From contig NZ_FOKW01000006.1 in the NCBI RefSeq assembly GCF_900112205.1, forward strand, positions 1-64,000: 64,000 bases of DNA, in the 5' to 3' direction. Within the stretch, counting starts at the first letter, position 1. Each line of letters opens with the position of its first letter. The notes below the pieces were generated by a model. The model saw only the letters and a list, made by a program, of their open reading frames with translations, was not told the DNA's origin and did not search any database. Below, piece after piece: positions 40,794 through 50,986 of the stretch. The position numbers and the translations under genes are program-made. Source of the DNA: Natronobacterium haloterrestre. GTDB taxonomy: Archaea; Halobacteriota; Halobacteria; Halobacteriales; Natrialbaceae.

Positions 40794-43700
40794 ATGAGCG
40801 AGGCCGACGCCGAGGCGGCGGAGCCGACACCCGGCAAGACCGAGGTCTGGATCGAGAAGTACCGGCCGGACCGGCTCGACGAGATCAAGGGCCACGAGAA
40901 CATCGTCCCGCGGCTGAAACGGTACGTCGAGCAGGACGACCTCCCCCACCTCATGTTCGCGGGGCCGGCGGGCACCGGCAAATGTGTCACCGGTGAAACG
41001 CCGGTACTGACGAACAAGGGTGTTGCCCCGATCTCGGACATCGTCGGGGATAGTGACGGGTTCAAGACGCCGGACGACGACCTCGAGATCCTGACCTACG
41101 ACACCGACGGGACGTTCGAATACGTCGCTCCGTCGTACGTTTTCTCCAAAGACGCGACTGATCTCGTTTCGATCGAGACTCGAGACGGGAACGAGTTCAC
41201 GGTCACGCCGGAACACAAACTTCTCGTCGCGGACGAGACGGGACTCGAGTGGCGAGAGGCTGGATCGCTGTCGGGCGATGAACGGATCGTTCGGCCACTC
41301 GAAACATCACTTACCGACAACCCGTCCACGTCACTCGACTGGCTCTCGTCGATGGACGGCGACCGGACGTTCGTTACGGTCTCGGAGTCGTTCGCCGAGA
41401 AACACGATATTCCGGCCGAAGAAAACTACGTCGGCCAGAAGAAGACGGTGATCGGCTGTCTTCGACGCGGTTATTCGGTCGACGAGATTACCGCTGAGTA
41501 CGATATCGCTCGGAAAACGGCACAAAATTACGCACGAGACGTCTCGATCGATCTCGAGAAGCCATCGACGACCTGTTCACTGGAATATCTTCGGTCGCTT
41601 GGGGTTGCGGAATCGGAACTCCGAACTCACGTCGAATCGGTACAGTATGTCACCCCGTACAACAATCGATCCACTCCGATTACGCCGGCATGGGAACTGA
41701 CCCCTGACCTGGCACGTTTCGTTGGTCTCGCGATCAGTGAAGCACGGATCGAAAACGGTCGAATCAAGTTCTATAACACGGACGACGCGCTCTGCGAGTC
41801 GTTCGAACGGATCGCACGGGACCTGTTCGACGTCGAGACGACCCGTGGCACACACAACGATATCCCGTTCGTCGAACTCCGGACGAAGTCGCTGCATCAT
41901 TTCCTCGAGTCCTGCTTCGATGTCTTCGCCGACTCGTCGGAATCAGCCATCGGTTCGACTATCGTTCACGCTCCTGACGACGTTCGAGCGGCGTTCCTGC
42001 GGTCCGTCTTCGACTCGGAGGCGTACGTCGCGGACCAGGCGACGATCGAACTGACACAGAAAGACGAATCGGTTATTACGCTCTGTTCCTATCTGCTCGC
42101 CTCGTTCGGAGTTCCGACGAGGCGGAAACGCATCGAGAAGACGGCAACGAACGGCTCCCAAACGGAACAGGAGTACCACGCACTGTATATCTCGGGTGTC
42201 TCGGCGCTCTCACGGTTCGAAGACGCGGTCGGATTTACTATCGACTACAAGGGCGATCGACTCGCTGACGCGACGTCAGGCACGGGGAATCCGAACCACG
42301 ATACGATGCCCGCACAGACGGCCGTCGATAACCTCTGTCGAACGCTCGCGTTGAAAAAAGAGCCGCTAGTGACCGAGTCCCTAAACCCTGACACCCCCGG
42401 TCGTGAATCCTACCTCGAGGACATCGATTGCGTGTTGGAGGCCGCGGCCGACCGTCTCGAGACGGCACAACAGGTCAAACGAGAGATCGACCAGGTCCGA
42501 ACTGATATCCGATCGACGACTGCAGTTCCGACGGAGTGGATCGACCAGCGGGAGGCAATGGAACCGCTCGAAGCGCGAAAGGAGGTGGAATCCACGACGG
42601 GGATTCGGACGGACCGTTTGCTGGAATACGCGGACGGGCGACGATCCCCGCCCGCACGGCGCGCCAGCGAGTTGCTCGTTACGCTCGAGTCGCGCGCCGA
42701 AACGCCAGATATCTCCGCAATACAGGAATCGCTTTGCGAGGCGATAGATGCACTCGGCGTCTCGGACAATCGAGTCGCCGAGGGAACGGAGTTACTCGGG
42801 ACGGACGTCCGAAATCTCCTCGAGAACGACGATCACGACCTCGGATCGCTACCGCGGTTCGAGACCGTCGCCGATCGTATTCTCGACGTCGCCGACGAGA
42901 TGTGTTCGATGGAAGTCGTTGAACAATTGGTCACGCTCGATCGGCTTTCACGCGGGACGCTCTATTTCGATCGTGTTTCGAACGTCGAGCAAATTCAGGA
43001 CGAGCGTCGCGTTTACGACCTCACGGTGCCCGGAACGCGAAACTACGTAGCGGGTGACGTGCCAACGGTCATGCACAACACGACCGCAGCACAAGCCATC
43101 GCCCGCGAGATCTACGACGACGACTGGCGGGAGAACTTCCTCGAACTCAACGCCTCCGACCAGCGCGGGATCGACGTCGTCCGCGACCGGATCAAGGACT
43201 TCGCGCGGTCCTCGTTCGGCGGCTACGACCACCGCATCATCTTCTTGGACGAGGCCGACGCGCTCACCAGCGACGCCCAGTCCGCGCTTCGTCGCACGAT
43301 GGAGCAGTTCTCGAGCAACACCCGCTTTATCCTCTCGTGTAACTACTCGAGCCAGATCATCGACCCCATTCAGTCCCGGTGTGCCGTCTTCCGTTTTACC
43401 GAACTGACAGACGACGCCATCGAGGCCCAGGTCCGCGAGATCGCCGCCGAGGAGGGGATCGAGGTGACCGACGACGGCGTCGACGCCCTGGTGTTCGCGG
43501 CCGACGGCGACATGCGGAAGGCGATCAACGGCCTCCAGGCCGCGGCCGTGATGGGCGAGACCGTCGACGAGGACACCGTCTTCGCGATCACCTCCACCGC
43601 CCGCCCCGAGGAGGTCGAAGAGATGGTCGAACACGCCATCGACGGCGACTTCACCGCCGCCCGCGCGGCCCTCGAGGACCTGCTGACCGACCGCGGGCTC

Positions 43701-43883
43701 GCCGGGGGCGACGTCATCGACCAGCTCCACCGGTCCGCGTGGCAGTTCGACATCCCCGAGCGGGCGACGGTCCGACTGCTCGAGCGGCTCGGCGAGGTCG
43801 ACTACCGTATCACGACGGGTGCGAACGAGCGGCTGCAACTCGAGGGGATGCTGGCGTCGCTGGCGCTGGAAGACGAAGAGTAA
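40794..43883 (+). CDS. rfcS: Replication factor C small subunit, interrupted by an intein
   Basis: The 1029-aa product is a 330-aa RFC small subunit plus an inserted 699-aa intein. The extein has '[23 protein letters not shown]' (Walker A), '[11 protein letters not shown]' (Walker B), '[16 protein letters not shown]' and C-terminal collar helices. RFC loads the PCNA sliding clamp onto primed DNA. The intein splits the Walker A lysine from the following Thr-Thr, so it must splice out for function. The gene stands alone. Insertion at the P-loop is a well-known intein site in RFC and other ATPases. Confidence 0.95.
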   Translation: MSEADAEAAEPTPGKTEVWIEKYRPDRLDEIKGHENIVPRLKRYVEQDDLPHLMFAGPAGTGKCVTGETPVLTNKGVAPISDIVGDSDGFKTPDDDLEILTYDTDGTFEYVAPSYVFSKDATDLVSIETRDGNEFTVTPEHKLLVADETGLEWREAGSLSGDERIVRPLETSLTDNPSTSLDWLSSMDGDRTFVTVSESFAEKHDIPAEENYVGQKKTVIGCLRRGYSVDEITAEYDIARKTAQNYARDVSIDLEKPSTTCSLEYLRSLGVAESELRTHVESVQYVTPYNNRSTPITPAWELTPDLARFVGLAISEARIENGRIKFYNTDDALCESFERIARDLFDVETTRGTHNDIPFVELRTKSLHHFLESCFDVFADSSESAIGSTIVHAPDDVRAAFLRSVFDSEAYVADQATIELTQKDESVITLCSYLLASFGVPTRRKRIEKTATNGSQTEQEYHALYISGVSALSRFEDAVGFTIDYKGDRLADATSGTGNPNHDTMPAQTAVDNLCRTLALKKEPLVTESLNPDTPGRESYLEDIDCVLEAAADRLETAQQVKREIDQVRTDIRSTTAVPTEWIDQREAMEPLEARKEVESTTGIRTDRLLEYADGRRSPPARRASELLVTLESRAETPDISAIQESLCEAIDALGVSDNRVAEGTELLGTDVRNLLENDDHDLGSLPRFETVADRILDVADEMCSMEVVEQLVTLDRLSRGTLYFDRVSNVEQIQDERRVYDLTVPGTRNYVAGDVPTVMHNTTAAQAIAREIYDDDWRENFLELNASDQRGIDVVRDRIKDFARSSFGGYDHRIIFLDEADALTSDAQSALRRTMEQFSSNTRFILSCNYSSQIIDPIQSRCAVFRFTELTDDAIEAQVREIAAEEGIEVTDDGVDALVFAADGDMRKAINGLQAAAVMGETVDEDTVFAITSTARPEEVEEMVEHAIDGDFTAARAALEDLLTDRGLAGGDVIDQLHRSAWQFDIPERATVRLLERLGEVDYRITTGANERLQLEGMLASLALEDEE
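40983..43079 (+). mobile_element. Intein in the Walker A loop of RfcS, 699 aa
   Basis: It begins with Cys64 ('[20 protein letters not shown]', block A) and ends '[12 protein letters not shown]' (block G His-Asn), followed by Thr+1. Block B is '[13 protein letters not shown]'. The endonuclease LAGLIDADG motifs look worn: '[13 protein letters not shown]' and '[11 protein letters not shown]', where the usual GDG/ADG acidic position reads Glu. At 699 aa it is larger than most inteins, with an added helical stretch after about residue 530. Splicing residues look complete; homing activity may be lost. Confidence 0.92.
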
Positions 43884-43898
43884 TCGTCCGGTCGGTTC

Positions 43899-44002
43899 AC
43901 TTCCACTTTCACTTCCACTCTCACCTCGACTTTCACCCTCACTTTCACTTCCACTTCCACTCTCACCTCGACTTTCACTTCCACTTCCACTTCCACTTTC
44001 AC
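43899..44002. repeat. Degenerate hexanucleotide repeat, CACTTY family
   Basis: About 104 bp of units close to TTCCAC and TTTCAC, with occasional CTCTCAC/CTCGAC variants, lie between rfcS and the DUF1917 gene. The block 'TCACCTCGACTTTCAC' appears twice. Reading frames through it give only His/Phe or Val/Glu/Lys runs, so it is not treated as coding. Confidence 0.8.
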
Positions 44003-44046
44003 CCCGTTCGGCGAACCTTGTCGTACGCTTCCGTCGAACTCGAGGT

Positions 44047-44589
44047 GTGCGATCACCACTCGATATCACTGACGAGGAGACGTACTGGCTCCGCAGTAGA
44101 GACGTCAGCGACGCCCCGGCTATCGGCGGGGACGCCTACTTCTCGACCCACGACGTGCCCCGGGCGTCGGAGGTCACTGCCGACGACCTGCCCCCCGCCG
44201 ACAGCGAGGCAGTCGCCGAGATCGATCGGGAGGCCCTCGAGACGGAGACGACGATCGGCAAGTGGCAGGTGACGGGGACGGGCGAGCGCATCGCGGAACT
44301 GTGGCCCGAGTTCGTCGCCGACGCGGAGGACGGGATCATCTGGGCCGCGAAAGCGATGACGACCTACGGCTACGACCACCTCGAGATGTACGACGACTAC
44401 CTCCTGACCGTGTACACGCCGAACTACTTCGCGAAGGGCGACGTCGACCGCGTCAGGGATCACATCCGCGAGGGGTACGGGATCACGAAGGAGTTGTACT
44501 ACAAGCCCGACATCTACACGAGAAAGGGAATCGTCGCGGAGTCGGCCGCGGAGTTCGGCCTCTCGGTGCCGGCCCGGTACGTGGCCTGA
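44047..44589 (+). CDS. DUF1917 family protein
   Basis: The 180-aa protein begins 'VRSPLDITDEETYWLRSRD' with a GTG start. Its core 'GKWQVTGTGERIAELWPEFV' and 'GIIWAAKAMTTYGYDHLEMYDDYLL' match DUF1917, found across euryarchaea and in some eukaryotes. The C-terminal part has 'VREGYG'-type helices. Homologs occur as standalone proteins of unknown function. A longer in-frame start would run through the hexamer repeat. It lies 10 bp from the convergent sensor kinase gene. The family is clear; the function is not. Confidence 0.82.
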   Translation: MRSPLDITDEETYWLRSRDVSDAPAIGGDAYFSTHDVPRASEVTADDLPPADSEAVAEIDREALETETTIGKWQVTGTGERIAELWPEFVADAEDGIIWAAKAMTTYGYDHLEMYDDYLLTVYTPNYFAKGDVDRVRDHIREGYGITKELYYKPDIYTRKGIVAESAAEFGLSVPARYVA

Positions 44590-44599
44590 GTCGATCGCG

Positions 44600-46963
44600 T
44601 CAGGTCAGATCGAGCGCGTCGACGCCGCGGAACGCGAAGGCCGTCCCGTCCTCGTCCTCGGCGACGCCGACGTCCCAGCCGTGGGCTGCGGCGATCTCCT
44701 CGACGGCGTCCAACTGGAGGCCCGCCCCCTCCGTGCCGTCGAGTCGACCCGGCGTGGGTGCTTCCTGGCGGCCGTCCGGCCCGTCCTCGTTTGCGGGCCG
44801 GTCGCCGGCCACGTAGAAGCCGTCGTCCGTCGCGCCGACGGTGACGGTGATCGGCTCCGACCCGGCGTCGGCCGTCCGCTCCCCGTCGACCGCCGTCTCG
44901 AGCACGTGTTCGAACAGCTCCCGCAGGCGCACGCGGTCGGCCTCGAGCACGAGGTCGCTCTCGGTGACGAGTCGTGCGTCGCCGGTGTCGACGGTCGCCC
45001 AGGCGCGCCGTGCGACGTCGCTGACCGCGACGGGTTCGGCCTCGTCGGCGTCGGCCAGGTCTTCCAGCGCGGTGAGCCCGGCCTCGAGTTGCTTGTGGGC
45101 GTCGGCGATGGTTCGGAAGTGTTCCTCCTTGCCGGTCTCCTCGGCGAGTTCGAGGTAGCTCCGGGCGACGTTCAGCGGTGCGAGCACGTCGTCGTCGACC
45201 AGTTCGGCGATCGTCTCGAGGCGTTCGGTCGCGGCGGCGTGCTCGAGTTCGCGGCGCTTGCGCTCGGTGACGTCGTCGTAGACGAGCAGTCCGGTTTCCG
45301 TCCGAAGTTCGCCGTCGGCGTCCGCTTCCTCGCCAGCGTCGTCTTCGCCGTCCTCGTCGTCACCCTCTACCACCGTCTCGAGCGGCACCGCGGTCAACAC
45401 GAAATCCCGGACGCCCTCGACCGTCTCGCGGCGGTGGATCAGCAGTTGCCGCTCCCCGGAGCGAAGCGCCGCGGCGAGGGTCTCGGCACGTTCCTCGAGG
45501 CCGTCGGGGACGGTGTACTCGGCGATCGGTTCGCCCGTGAGCGCGTCGGGATCGGCGTCGAACGTCTCCGCGAACGCCCCGTTGACGTCCCGGACGACGG
45601 CGCGACCGTCCTCGAGTTCGTACCTGACCGCGGGGTCGGGCACGTTTTCGAACACGCGCTGGAGCCGGTCGCGTTCGGTCTCGAGTCGTCGAGAGGCATC
45701 GGCCAGCAGGTCGCGCTCGGCCTCGAGCCGTTCCTGCTCGCGGCGGACCCGGTCGCGCTCGTTGATCAGTCCCCGTTCGGTCCAGTTTCGCTCGAGGATC
45801 GTCGCGGCGTACTCACACAGCGACTCGAGGATCTCGAGGTCGGACTCGTCGCTGGACTGGGCGTACCGGTCCGTTTCGACGGTCCCGCCGTCGCTCGCGG
45901 TCGCGCTCTCACCCGTCTCGGGGGAATCCACGACTACCTGCAACACGCCCACGTCGCCGACCGGCACGCTGTACAGCGACCGCGCGTTCTCGCCGGGGCG
46001 CTCGAGGACGTCGTGCAGTCCGAGGTCGATCCGGACGGCGGAGTCGTTCCGGAACGCCCGGCCGAAGGGGCTGTGGACGGGCGTGTCGCCGATCGTCCCC
46101 TCGGGGATCGCCGACGAGGTCGCCCGCGGGACGAGGTCGCCGAACTTGACCGTCGCGATCCAGCAGTACTCGTAGCCCAGCACCTCGACGACCTCCTCGA
46201 TCAGTTGGTCGAAGAGTCGCTCGCGGTCCCGGCAGTCGGCGAGCCGTGCCGCGGCCTCGAGGACGGCGGTGGTTGCTCCGCTCGTCTCGCCGGCGGAATC
46301 GGCGGCGTCGCCGTCGGTGGGGTCGTCGGGGCCGTCTTGGTCCTCGATCCCCGGCCCCGAAGGCGCGTTCGGTCGCGTCCCCTCCACGTCCGAGCGGTCC
46401 GCGACCCGCTCGTCGCCCGGTGGGGGCGCGGGCGTGCCGGTCGGCTCAGATCGCGATCGCGACCCCGATTTCGACCCGGCGCTCGCCGACCCTCCTCCGG
46501 ATCCGGTGCCGGCCGTCGCGACGTCGTGACATGCCCGTTCGATCTCGTCGGCCAGGTGGGAGACCGCGTCGTCGGTCCCGCGCCGGACGTAGCCGTCGAC
46601 CCTGTCGGCGGACCGCGAAGCCGCCGAGGCGTAGGAGTCGTCGGTGAAGACGACCAGCGGCGTCTCCCCGCAGGCATCGGCTACCTCGAGCAGGTCGACG
46701 TTTGCGGTCAGCCCGAAGCCCGGGTTTCCGTCGCCGGTTCGATCCGCCTCGCGCTCGGCGAAGACGACGCAGTCGGCCTCGGGTGCGAACTCGCGGATCC
46801 GCTGGGGGGTCCCGATCGGGTGAACCGTCGGTTCGTCGTCGGTTCCGTCGGTCGTCTCGGCGACCGTTCGCTCGAGCGCCGCCGCTCCCTCGCGGGCCGT
46901 CGCTTCGGTCGTGGCCGCGTAGAGAATCGTTCGGGGGCGGGGACGCGTTGACGAGTGTGCCAT
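44600..46963 (-). CDS. Sensor histidine kinase-like protein lacking key residues
   Basis: The 787-aa protein has a receiver-like N-terminal region (about 1-150), a disordered acidic linker, a GAF domain (about 240-400) and a PAS domain ('LQRVFENVPDPAVRYEL…', about 455-560). Kinase-like helices and an ATPase-like end follow. At the H-box it reads 'VDDDVLAPLNVARSYLEL' where 'SHDLRNPL' is expected, so the phosphoacceptor His is missing. The N-box has 'EHVLETAVDG' (Glu for Asn) and the G1 box has 'YVAGDRPAN' instead of DDGPG. The architecture is that of haloarchaeal light/redox sensors, but kinase activity is unlikely; it may be a pseudokinase scaffold. Confidence 0.85.
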   Translation of the reverse strand: MAHSSTRPRPRTILYAATTEATAREGAAALERTVAETTDGTDDEPTVHPIGTPQRIREFAPEADCVVFAEREADRTGDGNPGFGLTANVDLLEVADACGETPLVVFTDDSYASAASRSADRVDGYVRRGTDDAVSHLADEIERACHDVATAGTGSGGGSASAGSKSGSRSRSEPTGTPAPPPGDERVADRSDVEGTRPNAPSGPGIEDQDGPDDPTDGDAADSAGETSGATTAVLEAAARLADCRDRERLFDQLIEEVVEVLGYEYCWIATVKFGDLVPRATSSAIPEGTIGDTPVHSPFGRAFRNDSAVRIDLGLHDVLERPGENARSLYSVPVGDVGVLQVVVDSPETGESATASDGGTVETDRYAQSSDESDLEILESLCEYAATILERNWTERGLINERDRVRREQERLEAERDLLADASRRLETERDRLQRVFENVPDPAVRYELEDGRAVVRDVNGAFAETFDADPDALTGEPIAEYTVPDGLEERAETLAAALRSGERQLLIHRRETVEGVRDFVLTAVPLETVVEGDDEDGEDDAGEEADADGELRTETGLLVYDDVTERKRRELEHAAATERLETIAELVDDDVLAPLNVARSYLELAEETGKEEHFRTIADAHKQLEAGLTALEDLADADEAEPVAVSDVARRAWATVDTGDARLVTESDLVLEADRVRLRELFEHVLETAVDGERTADAGSEPITVTVGATDDGFYVAGDRPANEDGPDGRQEAPTPGRLDGTEGAGLQLDAVEEIAAAHGWDVGVAEDEDGTAFAFRGVDALDLT

Positions 46964-47463
46964 CGATGACTTCGAACCCGTTGACTATGTGTACTGTCCG
47001 GCGGACCGGGGTAAAGTTTCTCTGGCCGCGTCTGACGATTCTTTCGCAGTGTCTGTCGATATTATACCGCCGATACAGCAGAATATTACGATCGAAGCGC
47101 CGTCAGAACCCCGTTCGCAGCTTCGTCCGAGCGGACAGGCGTCGCCCGGCGGGCGGCGGTTCCCGTTGGGGGGTCGACGGGACCGGCCTCGGCCCGGTTC
47201 GGCGACGGACTCGCGAGCCTGGCGTACCAGGAATCCGAGAGGATCGCGGCGACGAGGATCGAGCGCGGTCGTTTCGCGTTCCTCCACCCGTTAGTTCCCC
47301 GTCGGCTCCCGCTGCGTTCGAATCCCACCGTTACGACGAATTGGTTTTTCCGGCCCACCGCGAGCGGGCCCTCGAGTCGATCCCCGTTCCCGCCGCACGG
47401 CCGATTCTTCCCCGGTGAACGTTGCGGAACTGTTTTAGGCGCTGGCTGGTCAACACACGTGTA
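46964..47463. other. 500-bp gap between the pseudokinase and alaS
   Basis: No gene is supported. The stretch has an AT-rich patch near 47,055-47,095 and, at 47,432-47,437, GTTTTA, which lies 27 nt before the alaS ATG and is its likely TATA box. Codon patterns do not look protein-coding on either strand. It may include untranslated regulatory RNA, but nothing structured was recognised. Confidence 0.5.
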
Positions 47464-50238
47464 ATGAGCGAACTGGCGGACGAGTACCGCCTCGAGTACT
47501 TCGAGGAGGAAGGATTCGTGCGAAAGGAGTGTCCCGAGTGTGGGGACCACTTCTGGACGCGCGACGAAACCCGGGAAACCTGCGGCGAGCCGCCCTGCGA
47601 GGAATACGACTTCATCGGCGAGCCCGGCTTCGACGAGGCGCACAGCTTAGAGGAGATGCGGGAGGCGTTTCTCTCCTTCTTCGAGGAGCACGACCACGAG
47701 CGGATCGACCCCTACCCCGTCGCCGCGAACCGGTGGCGGGACGACGTCCTGCTGACGCAGGCGTCGATCTACGACTTCCAGCCGCTCGTCACATCGGGGG
47801 AGACGCCGCCGCCGGCGAACCCGCTGACGGTGTCCCAGCCCTGCATCCGAATGCAGGACATCGACAACGTCGGCAAGACCGGACGCCACACGATGGCCTT
47901 CGAGATGATGGCCCATCACGCGTTCAATAGCCGGGAGGACGCCGACGCCGAGTACGCCTACGAGGGCGAGGTCTACTGGAAGGACCGGACCGTCGAACTC
48001 TGTGACACCCTGCTCGACGAGATGGGGGCCGACATCGAGGACGTCACCTACATCGAGGACCCCTGGGTCGGCGGCGGCAACGCCGGCCCCGCGATCGAGG
48101 TCATCTACAAGGGCCTCGAGCTCGCGACGCTCGTCTTCATGTGCATGGAGCAAGACCCCGACGGCGAGTACGAACTCAAGGACGGGAACACCTACTCGTT
48201 CATGGACACGTACATCGTCGACACGGGCTACGGCCTCGAGCGCTGGACCTGGATGTCCCAGGGGACGCCGACGGTCTACGAAGCGATCTACCCCGACATG
48301 ATCGACTTCCTCGAGGAGAACGCGGGGATCGAACACACCGACGAGGAAGCGGACCTCGTCGCCCGCGCGGCCCGCCTCTCGGGGAACCTGGACATCGACG
48401 ACGTCGACGACGTCGAGGCCGCCCGCGGCGACATCGCCGACCAGCTCGGCGTCTCCGTCGACGAACTCCGGGACCTCGTCGAACCGCTCGAGGACGTCTA
48501 CGCCATCGCCGACCACTGCCGCACCCTCGCGTACATGCTCGGGGACGGGATCGTCCCCTCGAACGTCGGGACCGGCTACCTCGCGCGGATGGTGCTCCGA
48601 CGGACGAAACGGCTCTGTGACAACGTCGGCGTCGACGCGCCGCTGGACGAACTCGTCGACATGCAGGCCGAGCGCCTGGGCTACGAGAACCGGGACACGA
48701 TCCGTGACATCGTCCGTACGGAGGTCGAGAAGTACCGCGAGACCCTCGAGCGCGGCGGCCGCCGCGTCGAAGCGATCGCGGAGGAGTACGCCGAGACGGG
48801 CGAGCCGATCCCCCACGAGGAACTGATCGAACTCTACGACTCCCACGGCATCCAGCCCGACATGGTCGCGGAGATCGCCGAAGACGTCGGCGCCGAGGTC
48901 GACGTCCCTGACGACTTCTACAGCCTCGTCGCTGACCGCCACGACACGCCCGAGAGCGTCGAGACGGCGTCCGAGGACGAGGACGAACGGTTCGAGGACC
49001 TCCCCGAGACCGAGAAGCTCTACTACGACGACCAGGGACGGACCCAGTTCGAGGCGGTCGTGCTGGACGTCTTCGAGCGCGAGGACGGGTACGACGTCGT
49101 CCTCGACCAGACCATGTTCTATCCCGAGGGCGGCGGCCAGCCCGCAGACACGGGGACGCTCTCGACGGACGACACCACGGTCGAGGTCACGGACGTCCAG
49201 ATCGAGGACGACGTGATCCTCCACCGGACCGACGAGAACCCCGGCAAGGGCGAGTTCGTCAACGGCCAGATCGACGCCGATCGCCGTCGACAGCTGATGC
49301 GCCACCACACGGCGACCCACATCGTCATCCACTCCGCCCGGCAGGTGCTCGGCGATCACGTCCGCCAGGCCGGCGCACAGAAGGGCGTCGACTCCTCGCG
49401 GATCGACCTGCGCCACTACGAGCGGATCACCCGCGAGGACGTCAAGGAGATCGAACGCGTCGCCAACGACATCGTCATGGACAACGGCCAGGTCACCCAG
49501 GAGTGGCCCGACCGTCACGAGGCCGAGGCCGAACACGGCTTCGACCTCTACCAGGGCGGCATCCCGCCGGGCGAGCAGATCCGCCTGATCCACGTCGACG
49601 AGGACGTCCAGGCCTGCGGTGGCACCCACGTCGCCCGCACCGGCGACATCGGCTCGATCAAGGTCCTCTCCACCGAGCGCGTCCAGGACGGCGTCGAACG
49701 AATCACGTTCGCGGCCGGCGAGGCCGCCCTCGAGGCCACCCAGGAGAAAGAGGACGCCCTCTACGAGGCGGCCGAGACCCTCGACGTCTCCCCCGAGGAG
49801 GTCCCCGAGACTGCCGAGCGGTTCTTCGAGGAGTGGAAGGACCGCGGCAAGCGCATCGAGGACCTGAAAGAACAGCTCGCGGCGGCCCGCGCCGGCGGCG
49901 GTGGCGACGGCGAGGAGGTCGAGGTCGGCGACACCGCGGCCGTCGTCGACCGCATCGACGCCGACATGGACGAACTCCGCGCGACGGCAAACGCCATCAG
50001 CGAGGAGGGCAAGATCGCCGTCCTCGGCAGCGGACAGGACGGCGCGCAGTTCGTCGTCTCCGTCCCCGACGGCGTCGGCGTCAACGCCGGCGAGGTCGTC
50101 GGCGAACTCGCCGCCAAGGTCGGCGGCGGCGGTGGCGGCCCGCCGGACTTCGCCCAGGGCGGTGGCCCGGACGTCGAGGCACTGGACGACGCGCTCGAGG
50201 CTGCCCCGGACGTCCTGCGGCAGGTGCTGGACGCCTGA
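47464..50238 (+). CDS. alaS: Alanyl-tRNA synthetase, archaeal type
   Basis: The 924-aa enzyme has the archaeal N-terminal zinc-like region '[21 protein letters not shown]', the catalytic core '[16 protein letters not shown]' and the editing/second domain with '[13 protein letters not shown]' (HxxxH) and '[13 protein letters not shown]' (Cys and His). It attaches alanine to tRNA-Ala and edits mischarged tRNA. The start at 47,464 agrees with a TATA-like box 27 nt upstream, giving a leaderless transcript. Single gene. The C-terminal oligomerisation part ends with a Gly-rich tail, as expected for haloarchaea. Confidence 0.95.
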   Translation: MSELADEYRLEYFEEEGFVRKECPECGDHFWTRDETRETCGEPPCEEYDFIGEPGFDEAHSLEEMREAFLSFFEEHDHERIDPYPVAANRWRDDVLLTQASIYDFQPLVTSGETPPPANPLTVSQPCIRMQDIDNVGKTGRHTMAFEMMAHHAFNSREDADAEYAYEGEVYWKDRTVELCDTLLDEMGADIEDVTYIEDPWVGGGNAGPAIEVIYKGLELATLVFMCMEQDPDGEYELKDGNTYSFMDTYIVDTGYGLERWTWMSQGTPTVYEAIYPDMIDFLEENAGIEHTDEEADLVARAARLSGNLDIDDVDDVEAARGDIADQLGVSVDELRDLVEPLEDVYAIADHCRTLAYMLGDGIVPSNVGTGYLARMVLRRTKRLCDNVGVDAPLDELVDMQAERLGYENRDTIRDIVRTEVEKYRETLERGGRRVEAIAEEYAETGEPIPHEELIELYDSHGIQPDMVAEIAEDVGAEVDVPDDFYSLVADRHDTPESVETASEDEDERFEDLPETEKLYYDDQGRTQFEAVVLDVFEREDGYDVVLDQTMFYPEGGGQPADTGTLSTDDTTVEVTDVQIEDDVILHRTDENPGKGEFVNGQIDADRRRQLMRHHTATHIVIHSARQVLGDHVRQAGAQKGVDSSRIDLRHYERITREDVKEIERVANDIVMDNGQVTQEWPDRHEAEAEHGFDLYQGGIPPGEQIRLIHVDEDVQACGGTHVARTGDIGSIKVLSTERVQDGVERITFAAGEAALEATQEKEDALYEAAETLDVSPEEVPETAERFFEEWKDRGKRIEDLKEQLAAARAGGGGDGEEVEVGDTAAVVDRIDADMDELRATANAISEEGKIAVLGSGQDGAQFVVSVPDGVGVNAGEVVGELAAKVGGGGGGPPDFAQGGGPDVEALDDALEAAPDVLRQVLDA

Positions 50239-50242
50239 GCGG

Positions 50243-50854
50243 CTAGTCGAGGTCGTCGGTTCCCGGAAGGGTGTGGACGAGCGACCCCTCGAGCGCGTAC
50301 GTCGGGCCGAGGGTTCGTTCCGACTCGAGGGTCGCGTCGACGTCGAGGCGCAGGTCGAACGGGTCCTCGTCCCGCGGCTCCACGAGCAGGTCGAACGTCA
50401 CCGAGCCGCGGCTCCGGAACCCGAGGTCCGAGACGGCGAGCACGGTCGTCTCCGGGTCCTCGCCGGCGCTGAACCTGATCGGCTCCCACGACGAGCCGCC
50501 GGGCCGAGTGAGCGAGAACTCCGGCGGTCGCCCGACGCCGATCGGACGGAGCTCGTACCGTACCTCCTCGAAGCGCGTTCCCTCGCGGTGCCAGACGTGC
50601 AGCCGTATCCCGTACGGGGTTCGGGGTTCGTCGCGGAAGCGCTCGAGGAGCGAGACCGTGGCGAGGCGGTCGCCGTCGTCTCGGTAGACGAGATGCGTCT
50701 CGGTCTCCTCGGCCTCGGTTTCCGGCCGGGAGAGCGTCTGCGCCCGGAGCCCACCGCAGCCGGCGAGGACGGCGGCGATGCCGGCTCCGCTGGTGGCCAG
50801 CAGCCGCCGGCGGGATGGACGGGGCGATCGCGAGGTACCGTCGTGGGGAACCAT
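50243..50854 (-). CDS. Tat-type lipoprotein, unknown function
   Basis: The 203-aa protein starts with 'RPSRRRLLATSGAGIAAVLA' followed by GCGG. The Arg-Arg and 'LAGC' lipobox (about residue 35) predict Tat export and lipid attachment on the outer face of the membrane. The mature part is beta-rich ('YGIRLHVWHREGTRFEEVRYEL'), with an ending 'LEGSLVHTLPGTDD'. No catalytic motif is visible. Haloarchaea encode many such lipoproteins of unknown role. The ATG at 50,854 gives a normal-length signal. It converges with alaS. Confidence 0.8.
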   Translation of the reverse strand: MVPHDGTSRSPRPSRRRLLATSGAGIAAVLAGCGGLRAQTLSRPETEAEETETHLVYRDDGDRLATVSLLERFRDEPRTPYGIRLHVWHREGTRFEEVRYELRPIGVGRPPEFSLTRPGGSSWEPIRFSAGEDPETTVLAVSDLGFRSRGSVTFDLLVEPRDEDPFDLRLDVDATLESERTLGPTYALEGSLVHTLPGTDDLD

Positions 50855-50986
50855 GGGTCCGTGTACTGGCCAGGGAGTATCAATTCTTCGTGAACGCCCG
50901 CCGTCGCGGTCGGAAACCGACCGTATCGACCGGGGGCACGAACCGAAACCGTCGCCTTTCTTCCGCTCGCGCCCCTCGAGACCGAC

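Noticed and set aside
43802-44059. Val/Glu/Lys-rich frame through the hexamer repeat
   Set aside because: The protein is only the translation of a simple repeat and overlaps the end of rfcS.
47315-47340. tRNA-like T-loop (GTTCGAATCCC)
   Set aside because: The flanking bases cannot form a T stem, and no acceptor, D or anticodon arms are found nearby.
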